Assembly: GCA_046723645.1 (NCBI GenBank)
Contig: JBKOUY010000089.1
Coordinates: forward strand, 1 to 50,676
Source: DASQUK01 sp046723645
GTDB lineage: Bacteria > Actinomycetota > Acidimicrobiia > Acidimicrobiales > VFJN01
Length of the DNA: 50,676 nt
Reading direction: 5' to 3'
Below, one piece after another: positions 1 through 9,259 of the stretch (position 1 is the stretch's first letter; each line of letters begins with the position of its first letter). The notes below the pieces were generated by a model. That model worked only from the letters and a program-made list of their open reading frames with translations. It ran no database searches and had not been told where the DNA came from. The position numbers and the translations under genes are program-made.

Positions 1-196
1 AGCCGCGCACCCGGGTCACCGAATCGGCAGTTCGGCAGGCGATCCTGCTAAGTTCGGCCCGTTCACCGGTGTCATCGGTCACACCCGATACCGGTGCACC
101 CATCCCCTGGGGTGGACGTGAGTCCGAGGACGCGAACCGCGCAATGCGACCTGCGAGACCCCGGCGGTGCAATCTGACCACACTAGGAGGCCAAGA

Positions 197-1900
197 ATGA
201 GACGACAGCGCAGGGGCATCAAGCTCCTTGCTCTCATCCTCGGGCTCTCTCTCGTGTCCGCCGCTTGTGGTGGCGATGATGACGACGACGAGGGCGCACA
301 GCAGGGTGAGGAGTCGCAGGACCAGCAAGACCTGCAGCAGGGCGGTGAGCTCACCGACCTCAGCACGTTCTCGCAGGGCGGCTGGGATCACCTCGATCCC
401 ACGCTCAGCACGACCGTGCAAGAGTCCCAGATCGGCGACTCGCTGTTCGACACCCTCACGGAGGTCGACTACAGCGACTTCGACAACCCAGAGGTGCGCG
501 GCGAGGTCGCCGAGTCGTGGGAGTCGAACGACGACGCGACCGAGTGGACCTTCACCCTCCGTGACGGGCTGTCCTTCTCGGACGGCACCCCCGTGCTGCC
601 CAGCTCGTTCAAGCGGTCGTTCGAGCGCGCCAGCGATCCCGACTTCGCCGGCGATTACTCGTACCTGTTCAGCTTCTTCGAGGGTGGCCAGGACAAGCTC
701 GACGGCAAGGCCGACGAGATCAGCGGCGTGGTCGCCGACGACGACGCCATGACCCTCACGCTCACGCTCTCCGAGCCCTACGCCAACTTCCCGGCAGTGA
801 TCGGCTTCCACACGTTCTCTCCGATGCCCGAATCCGCCGAGGGGCAGGGCGTCGAGTGGGAGCAGACGGCCGACATGATCGGCAACGGCCCGTTCATGCT
901 CGAGTCGGCGCCGACCCAGCAAGAGGTCGTGCTCGTGCCCAACCCCGAGTGGGACGGCACCAAGTACGACGAGGACCTCGGCCTGCCGGCCCAGCCCTAC
1001 GTGGAGCGCATCACGTTCGTCGTGTCGCAGGACCAGGACACCGCGTGGAACGCCTTCCTCGCCGGTGAGGGCGAGGTGGGGCAGCTCACCTCGGGCCGCA
1101 TCCAGGAGGCGGTCGACAACTACGCGACCACGCTGAACGACCCGGTGCTCGGCGTCTACTACTTCCAGATCAACCAGGAAGACCCGCGCATCGGCGGCCC
1201 GGACAACAAGCTCCTCCGCCAGGCCATCTCGCAGGCCATCGACCGCGACGAGATCAACGAGGCGGTTTACGAGGGCACGCGGACCACGGCCACCGGCATC
1301 ACGCCGCCGGGTATCCCCGGCTTCCAGGAGGGCCTGTGCGATTACTGCGCCTACGACCCCGACGCCGCACAGCAGGCGTACCAGGAGTGGCAGGACGCCG
1401 GTAACTCGCTCGACGAGCCGCTGCCCATCCAGTTCAACGCCGACGCCGGCCATGAGCCCGTCGTCCAGATCATCATCGACAACCTGGACGCCATCGGGAT
1501 CCCGGCCACGGCCGAGCCGCAGCCGTCGGACACGTACTTCGGTCAGATGGCCGACGGTGGCTGCGTGATGTGTCGCGCCGGCTGGATCGCCGACTACCCG
1601 ACGTACGACAACTTCATGTTCGACCTGTTCAGCACCACGGCGCTGGGCGGGAACAACTACGGCTACTCGAACCCCGACTTCGATGACCTGCTGGCGGACG
1701 CCAAGCGGACCACCGACGCGGACGAGGCCGCCGACCTGTTCCACCAGGCCGAGCAGATGCTGTTGAACGACGACATCGGGACCATCCCGATCAACTGGTA
1801 CCTCGGCCAGTACGCCTACGACCCGGACGTGGTGGCCAACCTCGTGCAGCAGCCAAGCCTGCACATCGAATGGGAGACGGTCGCCCTGGCAAACCCGTAA
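197..1900 (+). CDS. ABC importer substrate-binding lipoprotein, oligopeptide/dipeptide type (SBP_bac_5)
   Basis: Extracellular solute-binding lipoprotein of a peptide/nickel-type ABC importer, 567 aa. Residues 1-24 form a lipoprotein signal (basic start, hydrophobic core, lipobox VSAAC with Cys24), followed by an Asp-rich linker. The fold is in the usual family order: the early segment ending in a WESNDD...WTFTLRDG motif (Trp108), the GNGPF block near residue 229, and the LRQAISQAIDRDEIN block typical of the family further on. I chose the ATG at 197 because AGGAGG lies at 185-190; a GTG at 167 is in frame but has no ribosome binding site and would put 10 residues in front of the signal peptide. 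It heads a five-gene operon with two permeases and two ATPases. The substrate cannot be told from sequence. Confidence 0.93.
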   Translation: MRRQRRGIKLLALILGLSLVSAACGGDDDDDEGAQQGEESQDQQDLQQGGELTDLSTFSQGGWDHLDPTLSTTVQESQIGDSLFDTLTEVDYSDFDNPEVRGEVAESWESNDDATEWTFTLRDGLSFSDGTPVLPSSFKRSFERASDPDFAGDYSYLFSFFEGGQDKLDGKADEISGVVADDDAMTLTLTLSEPYANFPAVIGFHTFSPMPESAEGQGVEWEQTADMIGNGPFMLESAPTQQEVVLVPNPEWDGTKYDEDLGLPAQPYVERITFVVSQDQDTAWNAFLAGEGEVGQLTSGRIQEAVDNYATTLNDPVLGVYYFQINQEDPRIGGPDNKLLRQAISQAIDRDEINEAVYEGTRTTATGITPPGIPGFQEGLCDYCAYDPDAAQQAYQEWQDAGNSLDEPLPIQFNADAGHEPVVQIIIDNLDAIGIPATAEPQPSDTYFGQMADGGCVMCRAGWIADYPTYDNFMFDLFSTTALGGNNYGYSNPDFDDLLADAKRTTDADEAADLFHQAEQMLLNDDIGTIPINWYLGQYAYDPDVVANLVQQPSLHIEWETVALANP

Positions 1901-1932
1901 TACCTAATTCACGTTTGGCCGGATGAGCCGGT

Positions 1933-1965
1933 CCGCCGGCCGGGGGTACTCCCCCCGGCCGGCGG
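1933..1965 (+). terminator. Intergenic hairpin between binding-protein and permease genes
   Basis: A perfect 14-bp GC stem (1933-1946 paired with 1952-1965) closes a 5-base loop. It lies between the lipoprotein stop codon and the permease ribosome binding site (AGGA, 1980-1983), and no T-run follows. Such elements usually act as attenuators or as 3' stabilisers that let the binding protein outnumber the membrane subunits. That role is inferred from position. Confidence 0.7.
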
Positions 1966-1989
1966 CCGGTCCATCAGCCAGGACACGAC

Positions 1990-2997
1990 ATGACCAGCTA
2001 CATCATCCGCCGCCTGTTACTGATCATCCCGACGGTCTTCATCGCACTGTCGTTCCTGTTCGTCCTCTTCTTCGCGTTGCCTGGCGACCCGGCGAACCTC
2101 ATCGCCGGCGGCGCCGAGCGCAACATCCCCCAGCAGACGCTCGACCAGATCAACGAGCGCTACGGCCTCGACAACCCGCTCCACGAGCAGTTCACCGACT
2201 ACTGGCAGCGCACGATCCGGTGGGACCTGGGCGAGTCCTACCTGAGCCGCCGCAGCGTCAACTCGATCCTTGGTGAGAAAGCGGTGGCGAGCCTGCGGCT
2301 GGCCATCTGGGCCATCATCATCGAGATCGTGGTGGGCATCTCGGTCGGGCTGCTGTCGGCGATCCGCCGCTACTCCCTGAGCGACAAGCTCACCACCGTC
2401 TTCACTGCCTTGGCGTCCGCCATCCCCGTCTTCGTCCTCGGCTTCGTCATGCAATGGCTGTTCGCGGTCAAACCCAACCAGTGGGACTGGCCGGAGTGGG
2501 CCCGCCTGCGCACGTCGGGCATCGGTCCCGATTCCTGGACGTTGTTCTTCATCCCTACCGGCGAACAGTGGCGGTACCTGATCCTGCCCGCCCTCGCCCT
2601 GGCCTCCGTGACGACGGCCCTGCTCGCCCGCATGACCCGGGGCTCGATGCTCGAGGTGCTGCGGGCGGACTACATGCGCACCGCCCGGGCCAAGGGGCTC
2701 CGCGAGCGCGACGTCGTGCTGAGGCACGGCCTCCGCAACGCCATGCTGCCGGTGGTGACGCTCATCGGCCTCGATTTCGGTACCGCCATCGGCGCCGCCG
2801 TGCTCACCGAGACAACGTTCACGTGGCCGGGCCTGGGCTCGCAGATCGCCCAGTCGGTGAACGACCGTGACCTGCCCGTGCTCCTGGGGCTGACGCTCGT
2901 GGTGGTGCTCGCGTATGCCTTCGTGAACATCGTCGTCGACGTCTCGTACGCCTGGTTCGACCCGCGCATCCGGCTGGGGAAGGGAGAGCATGCATGA
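1990..2997 (+). CDS. ABC importer permease, DppB/OppB type
   Basis: Inner-membrane permease subunit of the first peptide-type importer, 335 aa, normal length for DppB-like proteins. The first membrane segment (about residues 5-30) is followed by the family GDPA motif. The binding-protein-dependent transport domain fills the C-terminal two thirds, with the cytoplasmic EAA-type loop YMRTARAKGLRE that docks on the ATPases. The start ATG has AGGA six bases upstream (1980-1983). The stop codon overlaps the next ATG in an ATGA, so translation of the two permeases is probably coupled. Partner genes on both sides make the assignment firm; the transported compound is unknown. Confidence 0.93.
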   Translation: MTSYIIRRLLLIIPTVFIALSFLFVLFFALPGDPANLIAGGAERNIPQQTLDQINERYGLDNPLHEQFTDYWQRTIRWDLGESYLSRRSVNSILGEKAVASLRLAIWAIIIEIVVGISVGLLSAIRRYSLSDKLTTVFTALASAIPVFVLGFVMQWLFAVKPNQWDWPEWARLRTSGIGPDSWTLFFIPTGEQWRYLILPALALASVTTALLARMTRGSMLEVLRADYMRTARAKGLRERDVVLRHGLRNAMLPVVTLIGLDFGTAIGAAVLTETTFTWPGLGSQIAQSVNDRDLPVLLGLTLVVVLAYAFVNIVVDVSYAWFDPRIRLGKGEHA

Positions 2998-3917
2998 CCC
3001 TCACCGACCAGGTCACCACCGCGCCGGGCCACGTCGAGGGGGCGCCCGAGCCCACGGACGTTGCCGACCTGGGAGCCGCCCGACCGCTGCGCGCCGACGT
3101 CTGGCGGCGCTTCAAGCGCAACCGCATGGCGATGGTGGGGATGGGCTTCATCCTGCTGTTGGCACTCGTGGCGGCGTTCGCCCCCCTCATCGCGCCCTAC
3201 GGCATCACCGAGCGGGCGTCGGGTCAGTTCCGGCAGGGTCCATCGCTCGACCACTTGTTCGGCACCGACGACATCGGCCGTGACATCTTCTCGCGGGTCG
3301 TCTACGGGGCCCGGGTGTCGCTGCGGATCGGCTTCCTCGCCACGGCCATATCACTGGTGCTCGGCCTGCTCCTGGGCGCGATCTCGGGCTTCTTCGGCGG
3401 CGGGATCGACACGATCATCATGCGGATCACCGACGTGTTCCTCGCCATTCCCTACTTCGTGCTGGCGATCTCCGTCGCCACCGTGTTCGGCCGCAGCGAG
3501 AACTCGATCATCGTCATCCTCGGCATCACGGGCTGGCTCTTCATCGCCCGCATCGTCCGTTCCAGCTTTCTGGGGCTCAGACGCCTGGAGTACGTGGAGG
3601 CGGCGACGGCCCTCGGGTTCTCGCGCTGGCGGATCATGTTCCGCCACGTCCTGCCCAACGCCCTTCAGCCGATCATCGTCTACGGAACCATCTCGGTCGG
3701 CGCCGTCATCCTGGCCGAGGCGGCCCTGTCGTTCCTCGGCGTCGGCCCGCAGGAGCCCACGCCCGCCTGGGGGCTGATGGTGTCCCAGGCGAAGGGCAGC
3801 CTGACCAACGCCCCCCACATGCTGTTCTTCCCGGCGGGCGCCATCGTCCTGACCGTGCTGGCGTTCATCCTGATCGGGGACGGCCTGCGTGACGCGCTCG
3901 ATCCCAAGCTGAAGTGA
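2994..3917 (+). CDS. ABC importer permease, DppC/OppC type
   Basis: Second membrane subunit of the importer, 307 aa. A hydrophilic N-terminus of about 35 residues precedes the first membrane segment (MVGMGFILLLALVAAFAPLI), followed by the conserved FGTDDIGRD motif that marks DppC-like proteins, and then the permease domain with the EAA loop near YVEAATALGFSRWRI. It ends in the common LRDALDPKLK. It starts inside the stop codon of the previous gene (ATGA overlap) and is four bases from the first ATPase gene. Together the two permeases form the pore through which the substrate from the lipoprotein is passed. Confidence 0.93.
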   Translation: MTLTDQVTTAPGHVEGAPEPTDVADLGAARPLRADVWRRFKRNRMAMVGMGFILLLALVAAFAPLIAPYGITERASGQFRQGPSLDHLFGTDDIGRDIFSRVVYGARVSLRIGFLATAISLVLGLLLGAISGFFGGGIDTIIMRITDVFLAIPYFVLAISVATVFGRSENSIIVILGITGWLFIARIVRSSFLGLRRLEYVEAATALGFSRWRIMFRHVLPNALQPIIVYGTISVGAVILAEAALSFLGVGPQEPTPAWGLMVSQAKGSLTNAPHMLFFPAGAIVLTVLAFILIGDGLRDALDPKLK

Positions 3918-3921
3918 CGCC

Positions 3922-5196
3922 ATGACCGATGTGATCGACGAGGTCGTGAGCCGGTCGGTGGCCGGCAAGGAGGTGCTGCTGTCGATCCGCGACCTGCGGG
4001 CCGGGTTCAACACCGACGACGGGCGGGTCCAGGCGATCGACGGCGTGTCCTTCGACGTCGCCCGCGGCGAGGTGTTCGCGATCGTCGGCGAGTCGGGCTC
4101 GGGCAAGTCGGTGACCGCGATGTCGATCCTGGGGTTGCAGCCGACGCTCGACGTGACCGAGGGCCAGATCCTCTGGAAGGGACGCGACCTGCTGACGCTG
4201 CCCGAGGAGGAGCGCCGCCGGGTCCGCGGCAACGAGATCGCCATGATCTTCCAGGACCCCCTCACTGCGCTCAACCCGGTGCACACGGTCGGCAAGCAGA
4301 TCGGCGAGATGGTCCGGATCCACGAGGGCGTCGGCAAGAAGCAGGCCTTCGAGCGGGCGGCCGAACTGCTCGATCTCGTGGGCATCCCGGAGCCTCGCAA
4401 CCGGGCCGCGATGCACCCCCACGAGTTCTCCGGCGGCATGCGGCAGCGGGCGATGATCGCCATGGCCATCGCCTGCAACCCCGACCTCCTTATCGCCGAC
4501 GAGCCCACGACGGCCCTCGACGTGACCGTCCAGGCCCAGGTGCTCGAGGTGCTGCTCGACATCAAGGACGAGATCGACTCGGCGATCATCCTCATCACCC
4601 ACGACCTCGGGGTGGTCGCCGGCCTCGCCCATCGGATCATGGTCATGTACGCGGGCCGGGCGGTCGAGCTGGGCACCACCCATGAGGTGTTCTACGAGCC
4701 GCGCCACCCCTACACCCTGGGCCTGCTGGCGAGCCTGCCCCGCCTCGACGACGTGGGTGACGAACCGTTGCTGCCCATCGCGGGGTCGCCGCCGTCGTTG
4801 ATCCGGAAGCCGTCGGGCTGCGTCTTCCACCCCCGCTGCCGCTTCGCCCGGGTGCCCGGCCTGTGCGACGCGGAGGTGCCGGCGCTGCGCCTGGTCGCCG
4901 GCGATGCCCACATGGCCGCCTGTCACTATTCCGAGGAGCTCGCCGATGTCACCGTGGAGTCGCTGCGCGCCTCGGTCGACGCGACCGCCGAGGCCGAGCT
5001 GCTCGACGCGGCCCTCCTGGTGCCAGATGTGCTGGGCCGGGAGGAGGAAGAGGTAGAGGTCGATGCGAGCGACGTGTTCGTCGAGGAGGGCGTTGCCCAT
5101 CCGGGTGTGACGGAGCGGGGCCTCGACGACGAGGGCGCCGAGACGTGGCCCGATCCTGCGGGCCGGGACGCGGAACTGCCGCCGGAGGCGCGCTGA
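3922..5196 (+). CDS. ABC importer ATPase, DppD/OppD type, with acidic C-terminal tail
   Basis: Cytoplasmic ATPase that drives peptide-type import, 424 aa. The Walker A motif GESGSGKS lies at residues 56-63, the signature is FSGGMRQR, and the Walker B region reads LLIADEPTTALD. The oligopeptide/HPY domain with its cysteine pair (CVFHPRC) follows, as expected for DppD. After about residue 335 it carries an extra tail of roughly 85-90 residues, rich in Glu, Asp and Ala, that ordinary DppD proteins (about 330 aa) lack. The tail stays open to the stop codon, which overlaps the next ATG by one base (TGATG), so it is not a misread intergenic region. Confidence 0.92.
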   Translation: MTDVIDEVVSRSVAGKEVLLSIRDLRAGFNTDDGRVQAIDGVSFDVARGEVFAIVGESGSGKSVTAMSILGLQPTLDVTEGQILWKGRDLLTLPEEERRRVRGNEIAMIFQDPLTALNPVHTVGKQIGEMVRIHEGVGKKQAFERAAELLDLVGIPEPRNRAAMHPHEFSGGMRQRAMIAMAIACNPDLLIADEPTTALDVTVQAQVLEVLLDIKDEIDSAIILITHDLGVVAGLAHRIMVMYAGRAVELGTTHEVFYEPRHPYTLGLLASLPRLDDVGDEPLLPIAGSPPSLIRKPSGCVFHPRCRFARVPGLCDAEVPALRLVAGDAHMAACHYSEELADVTVESLRASVDATAEAELLDAALLVPDVLGREEEEVEVDASDVFVEEGVAHPGVTERGLDDEGAETWPDPAGRDAELPPEAR

Positions 5197-6284
5197 TGAC
5201 CGATATCGCGGACACCGCGCTGGCGACCACCGACGCCGTCCCGGCATCGGAACCAACCGCCGACCGGCCGTTGCTGGTCGCCAGCAACCTGGTCAAGGAC
5301 TTCCCCATCCGCGGCGGCGTCTTCAGCCGCACGGTCGGTTTCGTCTCGGCGGTGGCCGACGTGAGCCTGTCCGTCGACCGGGGCGAGACGCTGGGGCTGG
5401 TCGGCGAGTCGGGTTGCGGCAAGTCGACGACCGGCCGGCTGCTGCTCAACCTGATCACGCCCACGTCGGGAACGGTCACGTTCGACGGCCAGGAGATCAG
5501 CCGCATGAGGGGCAAGCGGCTGTCGGAGATGCGCCGGCGGTTCCAGATCGTTTTCCAGGACCCGTACGCCTCGCTCAACCCCCGCATGACCGTCGGCGGG
5601 GCGCTGGCCGAGCCACTCAAGGTCCACTTCGGCTGGCCCAAGGAGCGGATCGACGAGCGGGTGCGCGAGCTATTGCGCACGGTCGGCCTGGCACCGGAGC
5701 ACACCAACCGGTTCCCGCACGAGTTCTCTGGCGGCCAGCGCCAGCGCATCGGCATCGCCCGCGCCCTCGCGCTCGAGCCCGAGATGATCGTGCTCGATGA
5801 GCCGGTCTCGGCGCTCGACGTGTCGATCCAGGCCGGCGTTGTGAACCTGCTGGAGAAGCTGCAGGACGAGCTGGGCCTCGCCTACGTTTTCATCGCACAC
5901 GACCTGTCGGTGGTGCGCCACATCTCCGACCGGGTGGCGGTGATGTACCTGGGCAAGATCGTCGAGAGGGGCGAGCGCAAGCAGATCTACGAGAATCCCG
6001 GGCACCCCTACACGCAGGCGCTGCTGTCTGCCATCCCGCTCCCCGACCCGGAGCGCGAGCGCACCCGTGAGCGCATCATCCTGACCGGCGACGTGCCCAG
6101 CCCGGCCGATCCGCCGTCCGGGTGCCGCTTCCGCACCCGGTGCTGGCTCAAGCGCCAGCTCGAGGACGGCGGCGTCGACACGTCGGTGTGCGCCGAGCAG
6201 GAGCCGCCACTCGAGATCCGCCGCGCCACCTCCGTGGATCATCCGGTCGCTTGCCACTTCACCCGCCAGCGCGAGGTCGTCTAG
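5196..6284 (+). CDS. ABC importer ATPase, DppF/OppF type
   Basis: Second ATPase of the first importer, 362 aa. Walker A is GESGCGKST, the signature FSGGQRQR, and Walker B IVLDEPVSALDV; the C-terminal HPY region carries the cysteine motif CRFRTRC. The frame is open back to 4863, but that stretch is the shadow of the previous gene. I place the start at the ATG at 5196, which has GGAGG at 5184-5188 and overlaps the preceding stop codon by one base. DppD and DppF form a heterodimer on the two permeases. It is the last gene of the first operon; 138 bases separate it from the next binding-protein gene. Confidence 0.92.
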   Translation: MTDIADTALATTDAVPASEPTADRPLLVASNLVKDFPIRGGVFSRTVGFVSAVADVSLSVDRGETLGLVGESGCGKSTTGRLLLNLITPTSGTVTFDGQEISRMRGKRLSEMRRRFQIVFQDPYASLNPRMTVGGALAEPLKVHFGWPKERIDERVRELLRTVGLAPEHTNRFPHEFSGGQRQRIGIARALALEPEMIVLDEPVSALDVSIQAGVVNLLEKLQDELGLAYVFIAHDLSVVRHISDRVAVMYLGKIVERGERKQIYENPGHPYTQALLSAIPLPDPERERTRERIILTGDVPSPADPPSGCRFRTRCWLKRQLEDGGVDTSVCAEQEPPLEIRRATSVDHPVACHFTRQREVV

Positions 6285-6422
6285 CGGACGAGCCCACCAC
6301 GCACAGGCGGCGCTACAACCACTTCTCGTGCCAGTTCGTGCAAGAATCGCAGCGTCGCCGGAGATCGACCTATCAGATCGCGTCTCCCGACGGCGACGCC
6401 GACAGCAACCAGGGGGAAACAT

Positions 6423-8126
6423 ATGAGACAGCGGCGAATCCGCTGGGTATCGGCCTTTGTCGCTCTCGGACTCGTGGCCGCCGCCTGCGGCGGTGACGAT
6501 GACGACAGCGCCGAAGGAGACGGCGAAGAGGCGCCGGCCGAGGGCGGCGACTTCGAGGCCCAGTCCTTCGACGAAAGCGCCCAGTGCGGCACCGAGGCGT
6601 ATGCCGGCAACCTCGCCGGCATCGAGGCGGTGGACGCGCAGACCGTGAAGTTCACGCTCTGCAATCCCGACGTCGCCTTCCCGTCGAAGGTGGCGTTCTC
6701 GGCCCTCGGGATCTTCCCCGAGGAGCAACTCGAGGAGGACGGGCCCACCGGGGCGATCGTCGACAGCCCGATCGGCACCGGCCCCTACAAGCTCGAGGCG
6801 TGGGAGAAGGGCAGCCAGATCGTGCTGACGGCCAACGAGGACTACTGGGGCGACGCCCCGGAGATCCCCACCGTCGTGTTCCGGTGGAGCGAGGAGTCGG
6901 CCCAGCGTTTGGTCGAGCTCCAGTCGGGTGACGTCGACGGCATCGACAACGTCGGCACCGAGGACTTCGAGACGGTGTCGAACGACTCCAACCTCCAGCT
7001 GATCGAGCGGGAGCCGCTCAACGTCTTCTACCTCGGCTTCAACGTCGACAAGCCGCCGTTCGACAACGAGCAGCTGCGCCAGGCGATCGGCTACGCCATC
7101 GACAAGCAGCGCCTCGTCGACAACTTCTACCCGGAGGGTTCGATCGTCGCCGATCAGTTCCTGCCCCCGGGCATCCCGCAGTACCAGGACGGTGCCGAGA
7201 CCTTCAGCTACGACCCCGACCGGGCCCGCGAGCTGCTGACCGAGGCCGGCTACCCCGACGGCGTCGACCTCGGCGTGCTGAGCTACCGGGCGACGGTGCG
7301 CGGCTACCTGCCGCAGCCACCGCAGGTGGCGAGCGACATCCGCGACCAGCTTGCCCAGGTGGGCATCACGGTTGCGCTCGACGAGCAGGAAGAAGGGGCG
7401 TTCATCGACAACGCCAACAATGGCAACCTGAGCTTCTACATGCTGGGCTGGGGTGCCGACTTCCCGGATGCCACGAACTTCTGGGACTTCCACTTCGGCG
7501 TCGGTGCGTCCCCGCAGTTCGGCACCGGCTTCGACGACATGCACGAGGTGCTGACCGAGGCGGGGTCGACGGTCGACGAGGGGGAGCGCGGCGACCTCTA
7601 CGCCCAGGCCAACGAGCTGCTGTTCCAGCACGCCCAGGCGATCCCGGTCGCCTACGGCGGCTCTGCGGTGGCGTTCAAGGCATCGGTCGAGGGGGCACAC
7701 GCCAGCCCCCTGTCCAACGAGCGCTTCGCCGCCATGTCCGAGGAGGGCGCCGATCAGCTCGTATGGATGCAGAACGGCGAGCCCTCCGGCCTGTACTGCG
7801 CCGACGAAACCGACGGCGAGGCCCTGCGCGTGTGCGAGCAGATCAACGAATCTCTGCTCGGCTACGAGGTGGGCGGCACCGAGGTCGAACCGGCGCTGGC
7901 CGAGGAGTGGGAGTCCAACGACGACCTCACCGAATGGACCTTCACCCTGCGTGACGGGGTGACGTTCCACGACGGCAGCACCTTCGACGCCAACGACGTC
8001 GTCGCCAGCTACCGAACCCAGTGGGACGCCGCCGATCCCGGCCATGTGGGACGCGAGGGCCTGTTCACGTACTTCGAGGCGCTCTTTGGAGGGTTCCTCA
8101 ACCCGCCACCCGCACCCGCCGGGTAA
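6423..8126 (+). CDS. Circularly permuted ABC substrate-binding lipoprotein (SBP_bac_5)
   Basis: Binding lipoprotein of the second importer, 567 aa. The lipobox VAAAC puts Cys22 at the mature N-terminus, followed by a GGDDDDS linker. The order of conserved blocks is rotated relative to the family. The mature protein opens with the block that normally follows the first lobe (VDAQTVKFTL, then IGTGPYKLEAW, Gly118) and runs to the normal C-terminus (about residue 440). The normal mature N-terminus then begins (QLVWMQNGEPSG, ESLLGYEVGG) and ends with EEWESNDD and WTFTLRDGVTFHDG (Trp496). In the first binding protein of this window the same Trp is residue 108. A signal peptide on the new N-terminus argues for a real rotated protein. 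The start has an AGGGGGAA ribosome binding site (6411-6418). Confidence 0.9.
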   Translation: MRQRRIRWVSAFVALGLVAAACGGDDDDSAEGDGEEAPAEGGDFEAQSFDESAQCGTEAYAGNLAGIEAVDAQTVKFTLCNPDVAFPSKVAFSALGIFPEEQLEEDGPTGAIVDSPIGTGPYKLEAWEKGSQIVLTANEDYWGDAPEIPTVVFRWSEESAQRLVELQSGDVDGIDNVGTEDFETVSNDSNLQLIEREPLNVFYLGFNVDKPPFDNEQLRQAIGYAIDKQRLVDNFYPEGSIVADQFLPPGIPQYQDGAETFSYDPDRARELLTEAGYPDGVDLGVLSYRATVRGYLPQPPQVASDIRDQLAQVGITVALDEQEEGAFIDNANNGNLSFYMLGWGADFPDATNFWDFHFGVGASPQFGTGFDDMHEVLTEAGSTVDEGERGDLYAQANELLFQHAQAIPVAYGGSAVAFKASVEGAHASPLSNERFAAMSEEGADQLVWMQNGEPSGLYCADETDGEALRVCEQINESLLGYEVGGTEVEPALAEEWESNDDLTEWTFTLRDGVTFHDGSTFDANDVVASYRTQWDAADPGHVGREGLFTYFEALFGGFLNPPPAPAG

Positions 8127-8149
8127 GGGGGCCTAGGCAACACCGTTAA

Positions 8150-8178
8150 GCGGGGGCCGGTTCCGTGCCGGCCCCCGC
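8150..8178 (+). terminator. Intergenic hairpin between second binding-protein gene and permease
   Basis: A perfect 11-bp stem (8150-8160 with 8168-8178) and a 7-base loop stand 12 bases before the permease ATG. There is no T-run. Its position matches the hairpin of the first operon although the sequence differs, which points to a shared role in setting the ratio of binding protein to permease. Confidence 0.7.
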
Positions 8179-8190
8179 TCCACACTCTCA

Positions 8191-9252
8191 ATGCTGCGAT
8201 TCATTGCCCGACGGCTCGTCAGTTCGATCCCGGTCCTGTTCGGGATCCTGCTGGCCACGTTCGTGATCGGGCGGCTGATCCCCGGCGACCCCTGCCAGGC
8301 GGCCCTGCAGGAGCGGGCGACACCCGAGGCCTGCGACGAGTTCAACGCCCGCTACGGCTTCGACGACCCCATCGTCACGCAGTTCGTCGGCTACGTCGGC
8401 GATGTCTTCCAGGGCGACCTCGGCGATTCGGTCCAGGAGCGGCAGTCGGTCACCGACCTGCTGATCGATCGGCTGCCGGTGACACTCCAGCTGTCGGCGG
8501 CGGCGCTCTTCATCGCCGTGGTGGTCGGCGTGCCGTTGGGGGTGTTGGCGGGATCGCGCCACAACACCAAGACCGACGTGGCCACGATCGTCGGCGCCAA
8601 CCTCGGGGTGTCGATCCCGGTGTTCGTCCTGGCACTGATCCTCCAGTACGTGTTCGCCAAGCAGCTCAACGACACCCCGCTGGGCCTGCCGGCGTCGGGC
8701 CAGCTTACGGCCGGGGTGATCCCCGAGCCCTTCTACGAGGTCTGGGGCATCGGCCACAACTCGTTCTTCGAGTTCATCTCCAACATCGACCTCCTGAACG
8801 CCGTGCTCATCTGGCGTTGGGACATCTTCGTCGACGCCATGCAGCACCTCATCCTCCCGGCGGTGGCGCTGGCCACCATCCCCATGGCGATCATCGCCCG
8901 CATGACCCGGTCGAGCCTGCTGGATGTGCTCGGCCTCGACTACGTGCGCACGGCGAGGGCCAAGGGCCTGCGCGAGCGGGTCGTGATCGCACGCCACGCC
9001 CTGCGCAACTCGCTGCTCCCGGTGGTGACCGTGATCGGGCTGTCGCTGGGAACTCTGGTGGGTGGGGCCATCCTCACCGAGACGATCTTCAACCTCACGG
9101 GCGTGGGCAAGACGCTGTTCGACGCCATCTCCGGGCGGGACTACTTCGTGGTCCAGGGCTTCACCCTCGTGGTGGCGTTCGGTTTCGTGGTGGTCAACCT
9201 GATCACCGACATCGTCTACACGTTCCTCGATCCCAAGGTGAGGGTGAGTTAG
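8191..9252 (+). CDS. ABC importer permease, DppB/OppB type
   Basis: First membrane subunit of the second importer, 353 aa. N-terminal membrane segment near residues 10-28, then the IPGDPC motif, a long periplasmic loop, and the permease domain with the EAA loop DYVRTARAKGLRERV. It is slightly longer than the first operon's DppB because of extra residues between membrane segments (around KQLNDTPLGLPASGQL and the loop near IGHNSFFEFISNID). No clear ribosome binding site is seen before the ATG; the upstream hairpin ends 12 bases away and may affect initiation. Eight bases separate it from the partner permease gene. Confidence 0.92.
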   Translation: MLRFIARRLVSSIPVLFGILLATFVIGRLIPGDPCQAALQERATPEACDEFNARYGFDDPIVTQFVGYVGDVFQGDLGDSVQERQSVTDLLIDRLPVTLQLSAAALFIAVVVGVPLGVLAGSRHNTKTDVATIVGANLGVSIPVFVLALILQYVFAKQLNDTPLGLPASGQLTAGVIPEPFYEVWGIGHNSFFEFISNIDLLNAVLIWRWDIFVDAMQHLILPAVALATIPMAIIARMTRSSLLDVLGLDYVRTARAKGLRERVVIARHALRNSLLPVVTVIGLSLGTLVGGAILTETIFNLTGVGKTLFDAISGRDYFVVQGFTLVVAFGFVVVNLITDIVYTFLDPKVRVS

Positions 9253-9259
9253 GGCAACG

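Noticed and set aside
2017..2991. Long minus-strand frame opposite the first permease
   Set aside because: Rich in Asp, His, Arg and Gln, the usual shadow of a high-GC gene; the plus strand has clear permease motifs and operon overlaps.
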